A DNA stretch of 64,000 nucleotides. Origin: Streptomyces sp. NBRC 110035. GTDB lineage: Bacteria > Actinomycetota > Actinomycetes > Streptomycetales > Streptomycetaceae. Within the stretch, counting starts at the first letter, position 1. Every line of letters starts with the position of its first letter. A program made the position numbers and the translations under genes. Shown one piece after another: positions 36,390 to 45,396 of the stretch. The DNA is taken from contig NZ_BBNN01000018.1 in NCBI RefSeq assembly GCF_000829695.1, forward strand, positions 186,001 to 250,000, in the 5' to 3' direction. The notes beneath the pieces were generated by a model, which saw nothing but the letters and a program-made list of their open reading frames with translations, had not been told where the DNA came from and made no database searches.

Positions 36390-37220
36390 TCAGTCCCGTA
36401 CGCACACGAAGATCGCCGTCCCCGGGATCAGCCGGCCGCGCAGGGGGGACCAGCCGCCCCACTCGGAGCTGTTCCACTCCGGCCACGGAGGCTCCACCAG
36501 ATCCACCAGACGGAAGCCCGAGACGGCGACGTCGCGGACCCGGTCGCCCAGCGTCCTGTGGTGCTCGACGTACACCGCGCGGCCCTCCTCGTCCTGCTCC
36601 ACGTAGGGCGTGCGGTCGAAGTACGACCCGGAGACGCTCAGCCCCTCCGGGCCGGGCTCGTCCGGGAACGCCCAGCGGATGGGATGCGTGACGGAGAAGA
36701 CGAACCGGCCGCCGGGCCGCAGCACCCGGTGCACCTCGCGCAGCACCAGCCGCGGGTCGGCGACGAAGGGCAGCGCCCCGTACGCCGAGCAGGCCAGGTC
36801 GAAGGAGCCGTCCGCGAACGGCAGGGCGCCCGCGTCCGCGCACACCAGCGGGAACGGGCCCCCGATGCGCAGCGCGTGCTGCAGCTGCCGGTGCGAGATG
36901 TCCAGGGCCACCGGGCGCGCGCCCTGCGCGGCCAGCCAGCGCGAACACTGGGCCGCGCCGGCACCGAGCTCCAGGACGGCGCGGTCCTTCAGCTCCTCCG
37001 GCGGGCCGAGCAGCTCGGCCTCCACCTCGTCGAGTCCCTCGGGGCACCACACGAAGCGGTCGTCGCCGAGGAACGTGCCGTGCTCGACCTGGTACTCGTC
37101 CGCGTTGCGGTCCCACCAGCCGCGGTTGGCGCGGGCGCTCTCGGTGACGCCGGCGTCCCGCCGGGTCGCCTCCGGTTCGGGTGCTTCGGGACCTTCGGGC
37201 TCTTGGATGATCGGCTCCAT
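36390..37220 (-). CDS. SAM-dependent methyltransferase (class I)
   Basis: 276 residues. The Rossmann domain has motif I VLELGAGAAQCSRWLAAQG, motif II region PVALDISHRQLQHAL, motif III LVCADAGALPFADGSFDLACSAYGALPFV, and RVLRPGGRFVFSVTHPIRW. It belongs to the Methyltransf_11 type; a WWDRNADEYQVEHGTFLGD lead-in matches a common actinobacterial group. The substrate is unknown. The N-terminal ~35 residues are Glu/Pro-rich and disordered. Start ATG 37220. It is divergent from rpsA across a 426-base region and probably forms an operon with hrpB. Confidence 0.88.
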   Translation of the reverse strand: MEPIIQEPEGPEAPEPEATRRDAGVTESARANRGWWDRNADEYQVEHGTFLGDDRFVWCPEGLDEVEAELLGPPEELKDRAVLELGAGAAQCSRWLAAQGARPVALDISHRQLQHALRIGGPFPLVCADAGALPFADGSFDLACSAYGALPFVADPRLVLREVHRVLRPGGRFVFSVTHPIRWAFPDEPGPEGLSVSGSYFDRTPYVEQDEEGRAVYVEHHRTLGDRVRDVAVSGFRLVDLVEPPWPEWNSSEWGGWSPLRGRLIPGTAIFVCVRD

Positions 37221-37646
37221 CGTCGTACTCTTCCGTCCAGTCGCCCGGCTGTCGCCACCGGGGCGCGCGGTGTCCTGCCGTGTGGTGTCCGCGTGGTGTC
37301 CGCGGGGCGGGTTCCGTGTGGCCTCGAGGTGGTATCTGACATGCGGCACCACCCCCGAACGGGGGAATTGTGCCGGTTTTGCGGCGATCCGCCCCGGGTG
37401 GGGGGCTTCGCTCATTGACCCTGCCCGGCGGCCCCCGTATGCTACAAGTTGCGCTGCGAGCCTGCGCACCTCAGACATAGCAGGTTGTGCTCGCGTCTGT
37501 TGTATGTCCCCTCGGTTGTCGAGGCGTCACCGGATACCCGGTGTCTGGTAACGGCGCTTCCTAGGCTGTCCGGCTTCTGCAGAGCGAAACGGGCTCGGGC
37601 GTAGCAGTACCTACGACTCACTGTCCGTACCGGAGCCCTTTCCCAC
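37221..37646. other. Divergent region between the methyltransferase gene and rpsA
   Basis: Contains the rpsA promoter (listed) and about 195 bases of untranslated leader. Direct short repeats of GTGGTGTCCGCG occur near 37280-37300 on the methyltransferase side. No gene is supported. Confidence 0.6.
37415..37443 (+). promoter_or_regulatory. rpsA promoter (vegetative sigma type)
   Basis: TTGACC at 37415-37420, a 17-base spacer, and TATGCT at 37438-37443. This is the best match to a HrdB-type promoter in the window. Transcription would start near 37450, leaving a leader of about 195 bases before rpsA. The leader has small hairpins (CCTCG-GTTGT-CGAGG near 37512; CACCGG-ATAC-CCGGTG near 37530) that could serve in autoregulation by S1. 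Confidence 0.75.
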
Positions 37647-39161
37647 ATGACGAGCAGCACCGAGACCACCGCCACCACCCCGCAGGTTGCGGTCAACGAC
37701 ATCGGTAACGAGGAAGCCTTCCTCGCCGCGATCGACGAGACGATCAAGTACTTCAACGACGGCGACATCGTCGACGGCGTCATCGTGAAGGTCGACCGGG
37801 ACGAGGTCCTGCTCGACATCGGTTACAAGACCGAAGGTGTCATCCCGAGCCGCGAGCTCTCGATCAAGCACGACGTCGACCCCAACGAGGTCGTCGCCGT
37901 CGGTGACGAGATCGAAGCCCTTGTTCTCCAGAAGGAGGACAAGGAAGGCCGCCTGATCCTCTCGAAGAAGCGCGCCCAGTACGAGCGCGCCTGGGGCACC
38001 ATCGAGAAGATCAAGGAAGAGGACGGCATCGTCACCGGTACCGTCATCGAGGTCGTCAAGGGTGGTCTCATCCTCGACATCGGCCTCCGCGGCTTCCTCC
38101 CGGCCTCCCTGGTCGAGATGCGCCGCGTCCGCGACCTCCAGCCCTACGTGGGCAAGGAGCTCGAGGCGAAGATCATCGAGCTGGACAAGAACCGCAACAA
38201 CGTGGTCCTGTCCCGCCGTGCCTGGCTGGAGCAGACCCAGTCCGAGGTCCGCCAGACGTTCCTCACCACCCTCCAGAAGGGTCAGGTGCGTTCCGGCGTC
38301 GTCTCCTCGATCGTCAACTTCGGTGCCTTCGTGGACCTGGGTGGCGTCGATGGCCTGGTGCACGTGTCCGAGCTGTCCTGGAAGCACATCGACCACCCCT
38401 CCGAGGTCGTCGAGGTCGGTCAGGAAGTCACCGTCGAGGTCCTCGACGTCGACATGGACCGCGAGCGCGTCTCCCTGTCGCTGAAGGCGACCCAGGAAGA
38501 CCCGTGGCAGCAGTTCGCCCGCACCCACCAGATCGGCCAGGTCGTGCCCGGCAAGGTCACGAAGCTGGTTCCGTTCGGTGCGTTCGTCCGCGTGGACGAG
38601 GGCATCGAGGGTCTGGTCCACATCTCCGAGCTGGCCGAGCGCCACGTGGAGATCCCGGAGCAGGTCGTCCAGGTCAACGACGAGATCTTCGTCAAGGTCA
38701 TCGACATCGACCTCGAGCGCCGTCGCATCAGCCTCTCGCTGAAGCAGGCCAACGAGGCCTTCGGCGCCGACCCGTCGGCGGTCGAGTTCGACCCGACCCT
38801 GTACGGCATGGCCGCGTCCTACGACGACCAGGGCAACTACATCTACCCCGAGGGCTTCGACCCCGAGACCAACGACTGGCTCGAGGGCTACGAGACCCAG
38901 CGGGAGGCGTGGGAGACCCAGTACGCCGAGGCGCAGAACCGCTTCGAGCAGCACCAGGCGCAGGTCATCAAGTCCCGCGAGGCGGACGAGAAGGCCGCCG
39001 CCGAGGGTGTCGACACCGCGGGTGCGGCTCCGGCCGCGTCCGGTGGCGGTGGCGGTGGCGGCGGTTCGTACTCCTCCGAGGGCGGCGACAACTCCGGTGC
39101 CCTGGCCTCGGACGAGGCGCTGGCCGCGCTGCGCGAGAAGCTGGCCGGCGGCCAGAGCTGA
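37647..39161 (+). CDS. rpsA: 30S ribosomal protein S1
   Basis: 504 residues with four S1 RNA-binding repeats at about 32-107, 121-190, 209-281 and 294-367; the last two are the best conserved (NFGAFVDLGGVDGLVHVSELSW and PFGAFVRVDEGIEGLVHISELAE). Actinobacterial S1 has four repeats rather than the six of E. coli. The C-terminal ~90 residues are acidic then Gly/Ser-rich (GGGGGGGGSYSS), ending in a short helix ALAALREKLAGG. S1 brings mRNA to the ribosome; leaderless mRNAs need it less. ATG 37647 lies 11 bases after GGAG, a weak site. A perfect terminator follows. Confidence 0.97.
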   Translation: MTSSTETTATTPQVAVNDIGNEEAFLAAIDETIKYFNDGDIVDGVIVKVDRDEVLLDIGYKTEGVIPSRELSIKHDVDPNEVVAVGDEIEALVLQKEDKEGRLILSKKRAQYERAWGTIEKIKEEDGIVTGTVIEVVKGGLILDIGLRGFLPASLVEMRRVRDLQPYVGKELEAKIIELDKNRNNVVLSRRAWLEQTQSEVRQTFLTTLQKGQVRSGVVSSIVNFGAFVDLGGVDGLVHVSELSWKHIDHPSEVVEVGQEVTVEVLDVDMDRERVSLSLKATQEDPWQQFARTHQIGQVVPGKVTKLVPFGAFVRVDEGIEGLVHISELAERHVEIPEQVVQVNDEIFVKVIDIDLERRRISLSLKQANEAFGADPSAVEFDPTLYGMAASYDDQGNYIYPEGFDPETNDWLEGYETQREAWETQYAEAQNRFEQHQAQVIKSREADEKAAAEGVDTAGAAPAASGGGGGGGGSYSSEGGDNSGALASDEALAALREKLAGGQS

Positions 39162-39189
39162 TCGCCGACCGCTGAGGTTCAGCCGTTGA

Positions 39190-39225
39190 CCGAGGGCCCG
39201 CACCTTTCGAGGTGCGGGCCCTCGG
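39190..39225 (+). terminator. Terminator after rpsA
   Basis: Perfect 16-base stem CCGAGGGCCCGCACCT closed by a TTCG tetraloop. One of the strongest intrinsic hairpins in the window. Confidence 0.85.
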
Positions 39226-39414
39226 TGCTGTGCCCTGGGGGTGTGGAGCGCTTCGGGGTGGTGGGGTGCCTGCGGACCGGTGAGGGCTTGTCGCGCGGTT
39301 CCCCGCGGCCCTCGGGGTGTTGTCCCCGCCTCCACGATCATGGTTCTCCTTCTCGGGGAATGCCGACGGCCGTGAGGCCGTTGTGGATGACGGACACGAG
39401 GAGGAGCGGTCACT

Positions 39415-40353
39415 GTGCTTGATCCGCAGGGTTTGTACGCGTGGGAGCCGAATGGGCTGGCCGTCGTCGACACGGCGCTCGCCCAGGAATCGGCCGGTCT
39501 TGTCATGCTCTACCACTTCGACGGATACATCGACGCGGGCGAGACCGGCGACCAGATCGTCGAGCGGCTGCTCGACTCGCTGCCCCACCAGGTCGTCGCC
39601 CGGTTCGACCACGACCGGCTCGTCGACTACCGGGCCCGTCGCCCCCTGCTGACGTTCACCCGCGACCGCTGGACCGACTACGAGGTGCCCGCACTCGAGG
39701 TGCGGCTGGTCCAGGACGCCACCGGAGCGCCGTTCCTGCTGCTGTCCGGTCCGGAACCGGACGTCGAGTGGGAGAGGTTCGCCGCCGCGGTGCGGCAGAT
39801 CGTGGAACGGCTCGGCGTCCGCCTGTCGGTGAACTTCCACGGCATTCCCATGGGCGTCCCGCACACCCGCCCCGTGGGCATCACCCCGCACGGCAACCGC
39901 ACCGACCTCGTCCCCGGCCACAGCAGCCCCTTCGACGAGGCGCAGGTTCCCGGCAGCGTCGAGGCCCTCGTCGAGTACCGGCTCATGCAGGCCGGACAGG
40001 ACGTGCTCGGCGTCGCCGCGCACGTGCCGCACTACATCGCCCGCTCCCCGTACCCGGACGCGGCGCTGACCGTCCTGGAGACCATCACGGCCGCGACCGG
40101 CCTGGTCCTGCCCGCTGTGGCGCACGCCCTGCGCACCGACGCGCACCGCACCCAGACCGAGATCGACCGCCAGGTGCAGGAGGGCGACGAGGAACTCACG
40201 GCCCTCATCCAGGGCCTCGAGCACCAGTACGACGCCGCCGCGGGGGCCGAAACCCGGGGCAACATGCTCGCCGAGCCGGTGGAGATCCCGTCGGCGGACG
40301 AGATCGGGCTCGAGTTCGAGCGGTTCCTGGCGGAGCGCGAAGGCGACGTCTGA
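39415..40353 (+). CDS. PAC2 family protein
   Basis: 312-residue PAC2 (proteasome assembly chaperone 2-like) protein. Family elements: [25 protein letters not shown] near the start, the [20 protein letters not shown] strand-helix region, and [23 protein letters not shown]. Actinobacteria carry several such proteins and also a 20S proteasome, but a role in proteasome assembly has not been shown for this group, so I do not infer it. GTG 39415 is preceded by GAGGAGGAG. It stands alone between the rpsA terminator and coaE. Confidence 0.88.
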   Translation: MLDPQGLYAWEPNGLAVVDTALAQESAGLVMLYHFDGYIDAGETGDQIVERLLDSLPHQVVARFDHDRLVDYRARRPLLTFTRDRWTDYEVPALEVRLVQDATGAPFLLLSGPEPDVEWERFAAAVRQIVERLGVRLSVNFHGIPMGVPHTRPVGITPHGNRTDLVPGHSSPFDEAQVPGSVEALVEYRLMQAGQDVLGVAAHVPHYIARSPYPDAALTVLETITAATGLVLPAVAHALRTDAHRTQTEIDRQVQEGDEELTALIQGLEHQYDAAAGAETRGNMLAEPVEIPSADEIGLEFERFLAEREGDV

Positions 40354-40394
40354 GACGGCCGGGTCCCGCCCGGCCTGCCGCCGGCGGCAGGCCC

Positions 40395-40400
40395 TAGGCT
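40395..40400 (+). promoter_or_regulatory. Candidate -10 box for leaderless coaE
   Basis: TAGGCT ends 7 bases before the coaE ATG. No Shine-Dalgarno is present. Same arrangement as pyk, aroQ and others in this window. Confidence 0.55.
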
Positions 40401-40407
40401 TTCGGGC

Positions 40408-41025
40408 ATGCTGACCGTGGGACTGACCGGTGGGATCGGCGCCGGCAAGAGCGAGGTGTCGCGGCTGCTCGTCGAGCGCGGCGCCGTACTGATCGACGCG
40501 GACCGCATCGCGCGCGAGGTCGTCGCACCGGGGACCCCCGGTCTCACGGCGGTCGTGGCGGCCTTCGGCGAGGAGATCCTCACCGGGGACGGCAGTCTGG
40601 ACCGGCCGCGGCTCGGCGCGATCGTCTTCACCGACGCGGAGAAGCTCGCCCTCCTCAACTCGATCGTCCACCCCCTGGTGGGTGCCCGCTCCCGGGAGCT
40701 GGAGGAAGCCGCCGCCGAGGACGCCGTCGTCGTCCACGACGTCCCCCTCCTCACGGAGAACGGCCTCGCGCCCCGCTACGACCTCGTGATCGTGGTCGAC
40801 GCGAGCCCCGGGACCCAGCTCGACCGGCTCGTCGGCCGACGCGGCATGAGCGAGCAGGACGCCCGCGCCCGCATGGCCGCCCAGGCGACGCGCGAGCAGC
40901 GCCGGGAGATCGCGGACATCGTCATCGACAACGACGTACCCCTGGACGAGCTGGAGCGGAGGGTCGAGGACGTATGGGCCGAGCTCGTGCGCCGGGCCGC
41001 GGACCGGCGGCCCGCGCAGGAATAG
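40408..41025 (+). CDS. coaE: Dephospho-CoA kinase
   Basis: 205-residue kinase for the last step of coenzyme A synthesis. P-loop [14 protein letters not shown] at residues 7-20, [17 protein letters not shown], the CoA-domain [13 protein letters not shown], and [27 protein letters not shown]-like region [16 protein letters not shown]. Length typical. Streptomyces forms sometimes carry a C-terminal GrpB-like fusion; this one does not. Close spacing to the TPR gene (50 bases) suggests co-transcription. Confidence 0.95.
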   Translation: MLTVGLTGGIGAGKSEVSRLLVERGAVLIDADRIAREVVAPGTPGLTAVVAAFGEEILTGDGSLDRPRLGAIVFTDAEKLALLNSIVHPLVGARSRELEEAAAEDAVVVHDVPLLTENGLAPRYDLVIVVDASPGTQLDRLVGRRGMSEQDARARMAAQATREQRREIADIVIDNDVPLDELERRVEDVWAELVRRAADRRPAQE

Positions 41026-41075
41026 AGGTCTTCGGCCGGGGCGTTGAACCCGTTCGGCAAGGAAAGGATGCGGCT

Positions 41076-41474
41076 GTGCCCCAGAACAGTGGTTCGACCG
41101 GACGTACGCCGGAGACACATGTCATCGACTTCCGTGCCGCCGAGCAGCTGCTTGCCTCACGGGACCCGCGAGGTGCGGTGAAGCTGCTGGACGGGGTCAT
41201 CGACGCGTATCCGGAGAACACGGCGGCGCGGCTGCTGCGCGCGCGGGCGTTCTTCGCGGCGGCCCAGCTGCGTCCGGCGGAGCTGGAGTTCTCCCTCGTC
41301 CTGGAGCGCGAGCCGGACAACGCCTTCGCGCACTTCGCGCTCGCCCGCACCTACCAGCGGCAGCGGAGGCCCGACCCGGCCAGGCGCCACTTCCGGCTGG
41401 CCGCCGCCCTGGACCCGAACCCGGAGTACCTGAAGGCCGCGCGCTTCGACGACGGCCAGGGCGACGAGAACTGA
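41076..41474 (+). CDS. Tetratricopeptide-repeat protein
   Basis: 132 residues with about three TPR-like helix pairs (RAAEQLLASRDPRGAVKLLDGVIDAYPENTAARLLRARAFFAAAQLRPAELEFSLVLEREPDNAFAHFALARTYQRQRRPDPARRHFRLAAALDPNPE, in which spacing of Ala, Gly and Pro follows the 34-residue repeat). TPRs mediate protein binding; the partner is unknown. GTG 41076 is chosen for AAGGA 5-9 bases upstream. Probably in one transcript with coaE. Confidence 0.85.
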   Translation: MPQNSGSTGRTPETHVIDFRAAEQLLASRDPRGAVKLLDGVIDAYPENTAARLLRARAFFAAAQLRPAELEFSLVLEREPDNAFAHFALARTYQRQRRPDPARRHFRLAAALDPNPEYLKAARFDDGQGDEN

Positions 41475-41532
41475 CGACAAGGACTGACGGCGAGGGCTGG
41501 GGGACGACGCCCCGGAAGGGAGAGCACGCGGG

Positions 41533-41796
41533 TCACCTCGTGCCCCAGGGCGGATCGTACGGCGGCACATCACGGCCCGGCTGGTAGCGGGGTCCCTGGC
41601 GCATATGCCGGACGACCACGATCAGGTCGACGGTGACGAGCAGCCACAGCAGTGCGCACACCAGGGCCCAGCCGGGATGCCCGGCGACCGCGAACGCCAC
41701 CGTCCCGAGGACGGTCCAGACCTCGCCCCACACGCTCAGCCAGAGCCGCATGCGCAGCGCACTGCGCGCGGTCCTCGGCTCACTGCCCGTCCGCAT
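41533..41796 (-). CDS. Small membrane protein of unknown function
   Basis: 87 residues. Two hydrophobic helices (VWGEVWTVLGTVAFAVAGH and WALVCALLWLLVTVDLIVVV) with a basic stop-transfer segment and a C-terminal PPYDPPWG tail. No family recognised. ATG 41796 is the likeliest start; GGAGG stands 15 bases upstream, a rather long spacing. It faces the TPR gene and is divergent from the next methyltransferase. Confidence 0.65.
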   Translation of the reverse strand: MRTGSEPRTARSALRMRLWLSVWGEVWTVLGTVAFAVAGHPGWALVCALLWLLVTVDLIVVVRHMRQGPRYQPGRDVPPYDPPWGTR

Positions 41797-41957
41797 GCCG
41801 TCACCACCATTCCTCCTTCCACGGTACGTCCGGCCGGCCCACGGCACGTCCGGTCGGCGGAACGGCCGCTGTCGCCGGCCGGAGGCCTGCCGTCACTCGG
41901 ACGGGTGAACCGGGAGCGCGGGGGAACGGGCGTGCGGATCCGGTCCGTTGGACGGAC

Positions 41958-42653
41958 ATGAAGCGGAGAAGGCGTGAAGGGTACGAGGGGACGGGCCCCG
42001 GGGCGATCACCCCGGACGGCTGCGCGGTGGAACTGTACTCACGGCTGCCCGTCGGGGACGAGCCGGACATCATCGCCGCCGCGGTACCGGCGGGCGCGCG
42101 GGTCCTGGAGCTGGGCAGCGGCGTGGGGAGGATGACCCACGCACTGCTGGAACGCGGATTCACGGTCACGGCCGTGGACGAGTCCGCCGAGATGCTGGAG
42201 CGCGTCCGCGGGGCACGGACCCTGTGCGGCCCCATAGAGGAACTGCGGCTGGACGAGACGTTCGACGTGGTGCTGCTCGCCTCGTTCCTGGTGCACGCGG
42301 GCGACGCGGAGGTGCGGCGGGGACTGCTGCGCACCTGTGCGCGGCATCTGGCGGAGGGAGGGTGCGTACTCGTCCAGCGGGAGGGCGAGGACCACCACAC
42401 GAACGTGCCGCGCGAGCGGGTGGACCCGGCGGGCTTCACCGTACGCATCGTGTCGGTCGAGCCGCTCGGCGACGGGGTCGACACGGTGCACGCCGAGTAC
42501 GTGTTCCCGGACGCGGTGTGGACGCAGACGTTCCGGTCGAGGACGCTGTCGAGGACGCGGTTCGAGGAGGCGCTGGGGGAGGAGGGCCTGCGCGTGGACC
42601 GGTATCTGACGGAGGACGGGATGTGGGTGAGGGCGGTGGCGGCCGAAGGCTGA
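41958..42653 (+). CDS. SAM-dependent methyltransferase
   Basis: 231-residue class I methyltransferase. Motif I is VLELGSGVGRMTHALLERG, followed by VTAVDESAEMLERV, FDVVLLASFLVHAG and HLAEGGCVLVQREG. The VELYSRLP lead and the C-terminal beta sheet resemble small-molecule methyltransferases of the Methyltransf_25 type. The substrate is unknown. Start ATG 41958 lacks a clear ribosome site (GGACGG is nearest). Confidence 0.82.
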   Translation: MKRRRREGYEGTGPGAITPDGCAVELYSRLPVGDEPDIIAAAVPAGARVLELGSGVGRMTHALLERGFTVTAVDESAEMLERVRGARTLCGPIEELRLDETFDVVLLASFLVHAGDAEVRRGLLRTCARHLAEGGCVLVQREGEDHHTNVPRERVDPAGFTVRIVSVEPLGDGVDTVHAEYVFPDAVWTQTFRSRTLSRTRFEEALGEEGLRVDRYLTEDGMWVRAVAAEG

Positions 42654-42697
42654 GCGCAACGCGGTGGCTTCCGTCCCGGACCGCTGCCGCCGTGCGC

Positions 42698-43360
42698 TCA
42701 CGGCCGCGCGGTCCCTCCGGAACGTCTGCCACGGTTCTTGCGACCGGCGGACCTTCCCCGATCCGCGAAACCGCCGGCGCCCTCGGGCCTGCCGCGGCCC
42801 TCGGGTCCGGCCGGTCCGGCGGAGCCTTCCAGGGCCCCGGGGACGTCGGGGCCACCCGGGCCGCCGCCCAGGCCGCGCAGGCGTTCCAGTTCCCGGCGGT
42901 CGCGCTTCGTCGGGCGGCCCGCGCCGCGGTCCCGGACACCGGCCGGGGCGACGGCGTCACGGGGCGGGGGCGGAGGGGAGGTGTCGACATAGCACTGGAC
43001 CGCGACCGGGGCGCCCACCCGCTTGCGGATCAGGCGCTTGACGACGACGACCCGTTCCCGCCCGTCGTGCCGCAGGCGCACCTCGTCACCGACGCGCAGG
43101 GAGTGCGCGGGCTTCACCCGCTCACCGTTCACCCGTACATGGCCGCCGCGGCAGGCGTTGGCACCGAGGGACCGGGTCTTGACCAGACGCACGGACCAGA
43201 TCCAGCTGTCGGTCCGGACGGTCTCGCCGCTCTGCGGTCCGGCGGCCTCGGCAGCCGCCACGGCGGCCGCGGTGTCGGGCCCGGGGGCCGCGGAGGCCGC
43301 CGCCTTCACCGTGTCCCCGTCGCCGCGCGTCCCGCCGTACTGAGCATCCTCGGAAGCCAT
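42698..43360 (-). CDS. S4-domain RNA-binding protein (Hsp15-like)
   Basis: 220 residues. After a ~50-residue Ala-rich leader comes an S4 domain at ~50-110 (SWIWSVRLVKTRSLGANACRGGHVRVNGERVKPAHSLRVGDEVRL), as in heat-shock protein Hsp15/YrfH, which rescues stalled 50S subunits in E. coli. The rest is low-complexity: a Pro run, then Arg/Gly/Glu-rich sequence ending in a basic tail suited to bind RNA. The ATG follows TAGAGT by 6 bases, and GGAGG lies too far upstream to act, so the mRNA is probably leaderless. Confidence 0.85.
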   Translation of the reverse strand: MASEDAQYGGTRGDGDTVKAAASAAPGPDTAAAVAAAEAAGPQSGETVRTDSWIWSVRLVKTRSLGANACRGGHVRVNGERVKPAHSLRVGDEVRLRHDGRERVVVVKRLIRKRVGAPVAVQCYVDTSPPPPPRDAVAPAGVRDRGAGRPTKRDRRELERLRGLGGGPGGPDVPGALEGSAGPAGPEGRGRPEGAGGFADRGRSAGRKNRGRRSGGTARP

Positions 43361-43483
43361 GGTCCGACTCTAATCCTCCGGGGCGGCCCGGTGAGAAGGG
43401 ATTTCGGCCGCCGCGCCGCCGGTGGGCAGGCCGAGCGGACGGGGGAGCCGCCGGCGCCGGCCGGTGCGCCCTACCGTGGAGGG

Positions 43484-44266
43484 ATGGACCGCCCCAGTGG
43501 CCTCCCCGACTTCCAAGGCCTCCCCGATCTCCCCGCCTCCTTTGGTGTCCGCGACCCTTCCGGCCTTCCCGGCCTCGACCGGCGCATCACCGGCTGTCGC
43601 GCCTGTCCGCGGCTGGTGGACTGGCGTGAGGAGGTCGCCCGTACGAAACGCGCCGCGTTCGCCGACCGGACGTACTGGGGCCGGCCGGTGCCGGGATTCG
43701 GGCCGCCGGACGCCCGGCTGCTGATCGTCGGGCTGGCGCCCGCCGCGCACGGCGGCAACCGCACCGGACGGATGTTCACCGGAGACCGGTCCGGGGACGT
43801 GCTGTACCAGGCGCTGTACGACGTCGGGCTCGCCTCGCAGCCGACGTCCACGCACACCGGGGACGGCCTGGAGCTGTACGGCGTACGCGTCACCTCTCCC
43901 GTGCACTGCGCCCCGCCCGCCAACAGACCGACCCCCGGCGAACGGGACACCTGCCGGCCCTGGCTCGTGCGGGAACTGCGCCTCCTGCGGCCGACGGTGC
44001 GGGCCGCGCTCGTCCTCGGCGCCTTCGGATGGCGGGCCGCCCTGCCCGCGTTCGCCGGGGCGGGCTGGACCGTCCCCCGCCCCCGCCCGGTCTTCGCCCA
44101 CGGCGCCCACGTCACGCTCCCCGCCCCGGACGGCGACGACCTGCGGCTCTTCGGCTGCTTCCACGTCAGTCAGCGCAACACCTTCACCGGCCGGCTCACC
44201 CCCGCCATGCTCCGGGAGGTGCTGCGCACGGCGGCCGAAGCGGCGGGAGCGCCCACGCGAAAATGA
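43484..44266 (+). CDS. Uracil-DNA glycosylase, family 5-like (UDGb)
   Basis: 260-residue uracil-DNA glycosylase superfamily protein. Family signature GCRACPRLVDWREEV with a Cys pair near the start and later CAPPANRPTPGERDTC carry the four iron-sulfur cysteines expected in families 4 and 5. The active-site motif is LIVGLAPAAHGGNRTGRMFTGDRSGD, where GLAPAAHG has Ala in place of the family 4 acidic residue, as in UDGb, and the second motif is CFHVSQRN. It would remove uracil or hypoxanthine from DNA. The ATG follows TACCGT by 6 bases; GGAGGG abuts it too closely to be used, so a leaderless mRNA is likely. Confidence 0.88.
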   Translation: MDRPSGLPDFQGLPDLPASFGVRDPSGLPGLDRRITGCRACPRLVDWREEVARTKRAAFADRTYWGRPVPGFGPPDARLLIVGLAPAAHGGNRTGRMFTGDRSGDVLYQALYDVGLASQPTSTHTGDGLELYGVRVTSPVHCAPPANRPTPGERDTCRPWLVRELRLLRPTVRAALVLGAFGWRAALPAFAGAGWTVPRPRPVFAHGAHVTLPAPDGDDLRLFGCFHVSQRNTFTGRLTPAMLREVLRTAAEAAGAPTRK

Positions 44267-44302
44267 GAGGAGCCCCCGCGCAGCGCGCGCTACGGTGCCC
44301 CG

Positions 44303-45274
44303 ATGGGCCGCTATCCGGACATCGAACCGTACGACCAGGGCATGCTCGACGTCGGCGACGGCAACCGCGTGTACTGGGAGACCTGCGGGAACCCGCACGG
44401 CAAGCCCGCGCTGGTGCTGCACGGCGGCCCGGGAAGCCGCGCGAGCCCCGGCCTCCGCCGCTACTTCGCCCCCGACGCCTACCGCATCGTGCTCCTCGAC
44501 CAGCGCGGCGCCGGACGGTCGACACCGAGCGCCGCCGACCACACCACCGACATGAGCGTCAACACGACCGCCCACCTCATGGCAGACCTGGAGCGCCTGC
44601 GCGCCCACCTGGGCATCGAGCGGTGGCTGGTGTGGGGCGTGTCCTGGGGCTCGGCGCTGGGACTGCGGTACGCGCAGACGCACCCCGGTGTGGTGTCCGA
44701 GCTGGCGCTCACCGGCGTGACCACCGGATCCGCCCCCGAGGTGGCCCTGCTGACCCGGGGACTGGGCAAGCTCTTCCCGGAGGCCTTCGAACGCTTCGTC
44801 GGCGAACTCCCCGCCGGTGAGCGCGACGGCAACCTAGCCGCCGCCTACAACAGACTGCTCGAGTCCCCCGACCTCGACGTCCGGGAACGGGCCGCGCGGG
44901 CCTGGACCGACTGGGAGACGGCGATCGTCCCCGCCCCGCCGGGCTCGGTCGCGCGCTTCCAGGACCCCGAGTTCCGCAGGGGCTTCGCCCGCACCGTCAC
45001 CCACTACTGGGGCAACGACCACTTCCTCGGCGACGGCGAGGGCGTCGACGAGGGCGTCGTCCTGCGCGACGCCCACCTCCTGAAGGGCATCCCCGGCACC
45101 CTGGTCCAGGGCAGCCTCGACCTCGGCAACCTCCTCGGCATCGTCTGGCGGCTCCGGCACGCCTGGCCGGACAGCGAGCTGACGATCGTGGACGAGGCCG
45201 GCCACGACGCCGGCGCCGTCGGCGACGACGCACTGGTGGCGGCGACGGACCGGTACGCGCGCGGCGGTGGATGA
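44303..45274 (+). CDS. pip: Proline iminopeptidase
   Basis: 323-residue alpha/beta hydrolase of peptidase family S33 that removes N-terminal proline. Oxyanion-hole motif HGGPGSRASPGL, family motif LLDQRGAGRSTPSA, nucleophile Ser in GVSWGSALGLRYAQ, Asp in VQGSLDLGN and His in DEAGHDAG. Length typical. TACGGT lies 6 bases before the ATG with no Shine-Dalgarno, suggesting a leaderless mRNA. It is 36 bases after the glycosylase gene, yet seems to have its own promoter. Confidence 0.93.
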   Translation: MGRYPDIEPYDQGMLDVGDGNRVYWETCGNPHGKPALVLHGGPGSRASPGLRRYFAPDAYRIVLLDQRGAGRSTPSAADHTTDMSVNTTAHLMADLERLRAHLGIERWLVWGVSWGSALGLRYAQTHPGVVSELALTGVTTGSAPEVALLTRGLGKLFPEAFERFVGELPAGERDGNLAAAYNRLLESPDLDVRERAARAWTDWETAIVPAPPGSVARFQDPEFRRGFARTVTHYWGNDHFLGDGEGVDEGVVLRDAHLLKGIPGTLVQGSLDLGNLLGIVWRLRHAWPDSELTIVDEAGHDAGAVGDDALVAATDRYARGGG

Positions 45275-45326
45275 ACACCGCCGCTCTGTGCTCCATGGGA
45301 GGGAATTCCGGCTCTCCACAGGCGTG

Positions 45327-45343
45327 ATGTCCCCGGGGGACAT
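45327..45343. promoter_or_regulatory. 17-bp palindrome before glpF
   Basis: ATGTCCCCGGGGGACAT is a perfect palindrome around a central G, ending 53 bases before the glpF start. Two copies of the palindrome GGAATTCC flank it at 45302-45309 and 45374-45381. A regulator such as an IclR-type GylR is possible but not shown. Confidence 0.5.
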
Positions 45344-45396
45344 ACGCTTCCGGAAAGCGGAGGAAATCGCAGCGGAATTCCAGCCGAGGAGGGTCG

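Noticed and set aside
39162..39414. Possible small gene between rpsA and the PAC2 gene
   Set aside because: The region holds the rpsA terminator and the PAC2 promoter and ribosome site; no frame has a start with good spacing.
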